Positions 60,349 to 64,000 of a stretch of DNA of 64,000 nucleotides are shown in pieces (positions within the stretch are counted from its first letter, which is position 1; every line of letters starts with the position of its first letter). Below the pieces are notes generated by a model, which was not told the origin of the DNA, did not search any database, and saw only the letters and a list, made by a program, of their open reading frames with translations. Source of the DNA: Myxococcales bacterium (lineage in GTDB: Bacteria; Myxococcota_A; Bradymonadia; UBA7976; UBA1532); NCBI GenBank assembly GCA_020633465.1, contig JACKDN010000021.1, forward strand, positions 94,611 through 158,610. The letters are read 5' to 3'. A program made the position numbers and the translations under genes.

Positions 60349-61059
60349 GTGTCGGCCCCGCGACCCCTGATCGTCATGCCCACCTACAACGAGATCGAGA
60401 ACCTGCCGCGCATCCTCGACGCCGCGCTGGCGGCGCTGCCCGAGGCGCACGTGCTGGTGGTCGACGACGGCTCGCCCGACGGCACTGGCGACCTGGCGGA
60501 CCGCCGCGCCGAGGCGGACGATCGCATCCACGTGCTGCACCGCACCGAGAAGGCGGGGCTGGGGCGGGCCTACCTGGCCGGCTTCGGCTGGGCCCTCTCG
60601 CGCGACTACACGCACGTCTTCGAGATGGACGCCGACTTCAGCCACCCGGCCGACCGGCTGCCCGCGCTGCTGGCCGCGACCGAGGACGCCGACGTGGCGC
60701 TCGGCAGCCGGTGGGTGAAGGGGGGCGGGACGGTGGGCTGGCCGCTGAAGCGCCAGCTCATCAGCCGCGGCGGCAGCTTCTACGCGCGCCGCGTGCTGGG
60801 CGTCGACATCCGCGACCTGACCGGCGGCTTCAAGTGCTTCCGGCGCGAGGTGCTCGAGGCGCTCGACTTCGACGCGATCTCGGCGGTGGGCTACGGCTTC
60901 CAGATCGAGCTGACCTGGCGGGCGCTGCAGAAGGGCTTCCGCGTGGTCGAGGTGCCGATCACCTTCACCGATCGCGTGCGCGGGCAGTCGAAGATGTCGG
61001 GGGCGATCTTCGCCGAGGCGCTGAAGCTGGTGTGGAAGCTGCGTCTGGGCTTGGTCTGA
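60349..61059 (+). CDS. Polyprenol-phosphate sugar synthase (DPM1-like GT2)
   Basis: 236 residues, GTG start. LIVMPTYNEIENLPRILDAA, HVLVVDDGSPDGTGDLAD and the metal-binding motif FEMDADFSHPAD are those of dolichol-/polyprenol-phosphate mannosyltransferases. Then ALGSRWVKGGG and LTGGFKCFRREVLEAL. There are no C-terminal membrane helices, so this is the soluble single-domain type. It makes polyprenol-phosphate-hexose as the donor for the adjacent family 39 transferase (inference). Stop lies within a 15-base tandem repeat shared with the next gene's start. Confidence 0.9.
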   Translation: MSAPRPLIVMPTYNEIENLPRILDAALAALPEAHVLVVDDGSPDGTGDLADRRAEADDRIHVLHRTEKAGLGRAYLAGFGWALSRDYTHVFEMDADFSHPADRLPALLAATEDADVALGSRWVKGGGTVGWPLKRQLISRGGSFYARRVLGVDIRDLTGGFKCFRREVLEALDFDAISAVGYGFQIELTWRALQKGFRVVEVPITFTDRVRGQSKMSGAIFAEALKLVWKLRLGLV

Positions 61060-61091
61060 ACGGGCTTGGTCTGAGCGGGCCTGGTTTGACC
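61047..61091 (+). repeat. Three 15-bp tandem repeats across a stop/start junction
   Basis: GGGCTTGGTCTGAAC, GGGCTTGGTCTGAGC, GGGCCTGGTTTGACC at 61047-61061, 61062-61076 and 61077-61091. The first holds the TGA of the GT2 gene; the third holds the TTG start of the GT39 gene. The period is a multiple of three, so the phase between the genes is preserved whatever the copy number. Confidence 0.7.
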
Positions 61092-62324
61092 GACCGGGCG
61101 CAGCCCCCTTGGCGCGCGGTCGCCGCGTTCACGCTGCTGTGGGGCTGCCAGTGGATCGCGGCCGGTCTGCTGCCGCTGCAGGCCGACGAGGCCTACTACC
61201 TGGCGTGGAGCCGCGACCTGCGGCTCGGCTATCTGGATCACCCGCCCGGGGTCGCTTGGTGGATCGCCCTCGGCGGCGGCTTCCCTCGGCTGCCCGGCCT
61301 CGTGTTGATGCCGGTGGCCTGGTGGCTGCTGGCCGACGCCGCGCGGCGCTGGGGCGCCGCGCACTGGGCGTGGTTGCCGGCGATCCTCGTCGGCACGCCC
61401 CTCGGCTTCGTCGCGGGCCCGCTGATCACGCCCGACATCCCGCTCGTCTTCGCCTGGTGCGTGCTGCTGTGGTTCTTGGCCCGCGGCAGCGTCGTCGGGG
61501 TGGGGGTGAGCCTCGCGGCGTGTCTGTGGGCCAAGTCGGTGACGTTGGTCGCGGTGCCGGGCCTGGTGTGGGTGCTCGGCGCGCGCAGCGTGCCGGTGCT
61601 CGGGATCGCGGCCGCGCTGTACGCGCCGCACGTCGCCTGGTCGCTGCAGAACGAGGGCCTGCCCTGGACCTTCCAGGCGCGCCGCGGCCTGACCGGCTTC
61701 CACCTGCCCGAGGCGCTGGGCGGCCAGATCCTGGTCGCGGCGCCGCCGATGTTCGCCTGGGCGGTGTGGTGCTGGGCGCGGCCGCGCGACGCGACCGAGC
61801 GGACGCTGCGCGCCCTGGGGCTGCCGGTGCTGCTGGCCTGGCTGGCGGCGAGCTGCGTCACGCGGGTGGAGGCGAACTGGCCCGCGCTGGCGTGGCCCGC
61901 GGCGGCGGTGCTGGTGGTGCGGCGCGCGCCGCGGCGGTTGCTCGGCGCCTCGGCGATCACGGCGGCGGTCGTCGTGCTGGCCGGCTTCGGGACGGCGCTC
62001 GTCCGCGGCCGCCAGGCGACCGACCCGGGCATCGAGCGGGGGATGATCGTCGGCCGCGCGGGCGGCCTGCCGCCCGTCGCCGCGCGCTACCAGGAGAAGG
62101 CGCTTCTGGATTCTGCCGGGCCGCCCATCGCGTACCTGCGCGCCGTCGGCCACCGCCCCTGCGAGTACGATCGCGTGCCCTCGGGCCCGCCCCCGCCCCC
62201 CTGCGGCTTCGTGTACCTGGCCGACGCCCGCGCCCTGGGTGACCGCTGCGCCGGCCCGACCGAACCCACCCAGGCGATGGGGCGCGCCGCGACGGTGTGT
62301 CATTGCCCGGCGCAGAATCCGTGA
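61086..62324 (+). CDS. Family 39 glycosyltransferase (ArnT/PMT-like membrane protein)
   Basis: 412 residues from a TTG in the third tandem repeat; no strong Shine-Dalgarno. The signature DEAYYLAWSRDLRLGYLDHP with DHPPG near residue 35 is that of PMT_2-type glycosyltransferases, where the Asp-Glu motif in the first periplasmic loop is catalytic. About eight to ten membrane helices follow (LWFLARGSVVGVGVSLAACL, ITAAVVVLAGFGTALVRG), and a C-terminal soluble part has six cysteines. It would transfer a sugar from a polyprenol-phosphate donor to lipid A or another envelope acceptor. The donor synthase is its upstream partner. Confidence 0.85.
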   Translation: MTDRAQPPWRAVAAFTLLWGCQWIAAGLLPLQADEAYYLAWSRDLRLGYLDHPPGVAWWIALGGGFPRLPGLVLMPVAWWLLADAARRWGAAHWAWLPAILVGTPLGFVAGPLITPDIPLVFAWCVLLWFLARGSVVGVGVSLAACLWAKSVTLVAVPGLVWVLGARSVPVLGIAAALYAPHVAWSLQNEGLPWTFQARRGLTGFHLPEALGGQILVAAPPMFAWAVWCWARPRDATERTLRALGLPVLLAWLAASCVTRVEANWPALAWPAAAVLVVRRAPRRLLGASAITAAVVVLAGFGTALVRGRQATDPGIERGMIVGRAGGLPPVAARYQEKALLDSAGPPIAYLRAVGHRPCEYDRVPSGPPPPPCGFVYLADARALGDRCAGPTEPTQAMGRAATVCHCPAQNP

Positions 62325-62381
62325 CACTGCGGAATTGCTGGGGTTAAGCTCGGCCGTCGCGTCCTGACGGAGGGGGGGCCG

Positions 62382-63929
62382 GTGAGCGAGATCGCGATCG
62401 GCATCGATCTAGGCACCAGCAACAGCGTGGTGGCCGTCGTCGAGAACGGCCAGCCGAAGGTCATCCCCAACCGATGGGGCGAGACCGTGCACCCGTCGAT
62501 CGTCAACTTCGGCGAGAACGACGACGTGCTCGTGGGCAGCCGCGCCAAGAAGAAGCTGCTGCTCGACCCCGAGAACACCGTCTACAGCTTCAAGCGCCTG
62601 ATGGGGCGCTACTTCTTCAGCGAAGAGGTGAAGAAGGCCCGCGAGCTTCTGCCCTACGACCTGGTCGAGGGGCCGAACCGCGAGGTGCGGGTGCAGGTGC
62701 GCGATCACGCCTACCCGCTGCCCGAGATCAGCGCCTACATGCTGACCGAGATGCGCCGCGTCGCCGAGGCCTACCTGGGCATGCCCGTGTCGAAGGCCGT
62801 CGTCACGGTGCCCGCGCACTTCAACGACAACCAGCGCCAGGCCACCAAGGACGCCTGCCGCATCGCCGGCCTCGACGTCCTGAAGATCATCAACGAGCCC
62901 ACCGCGGTCGCGCTGGCCTACGGCTACGACAAGCAGATGCGCAACCGCGTCGCCGTCTACGACCTGGGCGGCGGCACCTTCGACGTCACCGTGCTCGACA
63001 TCAACCTCGACGTCTTCGAGGTGCGGTCGACGGCGGGCGACACCTTCCTGGGCGGCGACGACTTCGACGCCCGCATCATGGACTACCTGATCGGCGCCTT
63101 CTACGAGCAGGTGGGCATCGACCTGCGGCGCGACCGCCAGGCGATGCAGAAGCTGAAGGAGCACTCGGAGTGGGCGAAGATCCAGCTCTCCGAGGTCGAC
63201 CGCGTCGAGGTGTCCATCCCCGACATCGCGCGCGACGACGAGGGCTCGCTGACGCTGTCCGCGGTGCTGACGGTCAAGCAGCTGGCGCAGATGACCTACG
63301 ACCTGGTGCAGCGCACCTTCGGCGTCTGTGACGAGGCCATCCAGGCGGCCGGCTGCAACGTCACCGACATCGACGGCGTGGTGCTGGTGGGCGGCCAGAG
63401 CAAGAGCCGCTTCATCCGCTCGGCCGTCGAGGCCTACTTCAGCAAGCGCGTGCAGGCGCACGTGAACCCGGACGAGGCGGTGGCGCTCGGCGCGGCCATC
63501 CACGCCGACCAGCTCGTCAACCGCAAGACCGAGGCGGTGCTGATCGACGTCACGCCGCTCAGCCTGCGCGTGGGCACGGTGGGCGGCTACACCGAGGTCG
63601 TCATCCCGAAGAACACCCCCATCCCCATCGAGCACTCGAAGACCTTCGTGACCGCCAGCGACAACCAGGAGCGGGTGCGCATCCGCATCTACCAGGGCGA
63701 GTCGAAGGCGCACGAGCACAACGAGCTGCTCGGCGAGTTCGAGTTCAGCGGCTTCCGCATCGCGCCGCGCGGCGAGGTCGAGGTGGTGGTCACCTTCGAC
63801 ATCGACGCCGACGGCATCGTCAACGTGCGGGCGGTCGAGAAGGAGAGCGGGGTCGAGGCGCAGACGCAGATCACGATCTCGCAGCACCTGACCGAGGCCG
63901 AGATTCACCAGATCCGCCAGGCGCAGTAG
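62382..63929 (+). CDS. Hsp70-family protein lacking the C-terminal lid
   Basis: 515 residues from a GTG after GGAGGGGGGG. ATPase domain intact: GIDLGTSNSVVAVVENG (7-23), AVVTVPAHFNDNQRQATKDA, INEPTAVALAYGYDK, DLGGGTFDVTVLDI (from residue 194) and VVLVGGQSKSRFI. The linker VLIDVTPLSLRVGT leads to the beta substrate-binding domain, ending NVRAVEKESG. The protein stops where the helical lid of DnaK (about 100 further residues plus EEVD-like tail) would begin. It is not linked to dnaJ or grpE. The J-domain protein at 36.3 kb is a possible partner. Confidence 0.9.
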   Translation: MSEIAIGIDLGTSNSVVAVVENGQPKVIPNRWGETVHPSIVNFGENDDVLVGSRAKKKLLLDPENTVYSFKRLMGRYFFSEEVKKARELLPYDLVEGPNREVRVQVRDHAYPLPEISAYMLTEMRRVAEAYLGMPVSKAVVTVPAHFNDNQRQATKDACRIAGLDVLKIINEPTAVALAYGYDKQMRNRVAVYDLGGGTFDVTVLDINLDVFEVRSTAGDTFLGGDDFDARIMDYLIGAFYEQVGIDLRRDRQAMQKLKEHSEWAKIQLSEVDRVEVSIPDIARDDEGSLTLSAVLTVKQLAQMTYDLVQRTFGVCDEAIQAAGCNVTDIDGVVLVGGQSKSRFIRSAVEAYFSKRVQAHVNPDEAVALGAAIHADQLVNRKTEAVLIDVTPLSLRVGTVGGYTEVVIPKNTPIPIEHSKTFVTASDNQERVRIRIYQGESKAHEHNELLGEFEFSGFRIAPRGEVEVVVTFDIDADGIVNVRAVEKESGVEAQTQITISQHLTEAEIHQIRQAQ

Positions 63930-63976
63930 CGCGGCGCGGTCGGCCGGGCCGCGCGTCGGCCGGCACCGAAGCCGGA

Positions 63977-64000
63977 AAAGAAAAAGCCCCGCCGGCATCG
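63977..64000 (-). terminator. Partial terminator at right window edge
   Basis: On the minus strand, GCCGGCGGGGC followed by TTTTTCTTTTCC. The 3' arm and T-tract of a likely intrinsic terminator for a gene to the right; the 5' arm would lie beyond the window. A separate GC inverted repeat lies between it and the Hsp70 stop. Confidence 0.4.

Noticed and set aside
62310..62366. Possible promoter GTGACA-17-TTAAGC before the Hsp70 gene, or a heat-shock sigma site
   Set aside because: The -10 matches consensus at only two positions and no sigma-32-type CTTGAA/CCCCAT pair is present.

Overview
The window is one very GC-rich (by eye about 70% or more), gene-dense bacterial chromosome segment. Gene content points to a Gram-negative, deltaproteobacterial-type organism, most likely Myxococcota or a close relative. 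The pointers are a Ser/Thr kinase with C-terminal PEGA-like domains, MopE-type metal-binding repeats, IgGFc-binding-like and IPT/TIG lipoproteins, many TPR/PEGA lipoproteins, a PilZ-like/J-domain protein, and LPS genes. There is no rRNA, CRISPR array, insertion sequence or prophage. Nothing suggests recent transfer.

Layout. (1) 1-5.5 kb: pheS (cut by the left edge), pheT, ihfA and a MerR regulator, then tRNA-Pro(GGG) with a consensus promoter and terminator, an NlpD-like LysM/M23 lipoprotein, apt and tRNA-Arg(CCT). (2) 5.5-16.5 kb: mostly envelope genes: two lipoproteins, a gene of unknown function with a good sigma-70 promoter, a family 2 glycosyltransferase, an outer-membrane barrel, a glutamate/dicarboxylate symporter with a large periplasmic insertion, and two large surface lipoproteins. 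(3) 16.6-19.2 kb: a Ser/Thr kinase, divergent from the surface lipoproteins, with its coding frame broken in a proline-rich linker. (4) 19.2-36.3 kb: a 17-kb run of 14 co-directional, mostly overlapping genes. A complete peptide-type ABC importer sits inside a set of TPR, PEGA, beta-propeller and MopE-type exported proteins. This is the best candidate for an undescribed system. (5) 36.3-46.7 kb: a PilZ-like/J-domain protein, an MsbA-like exporter, a DUF374 acyltransferase, a heptosyltransferase, rpoD, a GAF protein, lpxK, an LpxL-type acyltransferase and a lipoprotein resembling a dead metzincin. (6) 46.8-53.1 kb: four translationally coupled genes: a double-receiver regulator, a degenerate ATPase with TPRs, cca and a receiver-histidine kinase. 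(7) 53.1-57.7 kb: cysteine desulfurase, mnmA, rnc, then DUF507 and a diacylglycerol-kinase-like gene on the other strand. (8) 57.9-64 kb: a Gfo/Idh/MocA oxidoreductase and lpxB (both heavily frame-broken), a polyprenol-phosphate sugar synthase, a family 39 glycosyltransferase and a lid-less Hsp70.

Data caution. Nine genes have coding frames interrupted by small indels, nearly all equivalent to loss of one base, with family-typical sequence resuming in the next frame. They cluster (9 breaks in about 1.3 kb at 58.1-59.4 kb; none at 46.8-53.1 kb). Sequencing or assembly dropout is the simplest explanation, but three of the genes are lipid A genes, so real decay should be excluded. Regulatory sites are hexamer matches judged by eye. 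All functions are from motif recognition without database searches.
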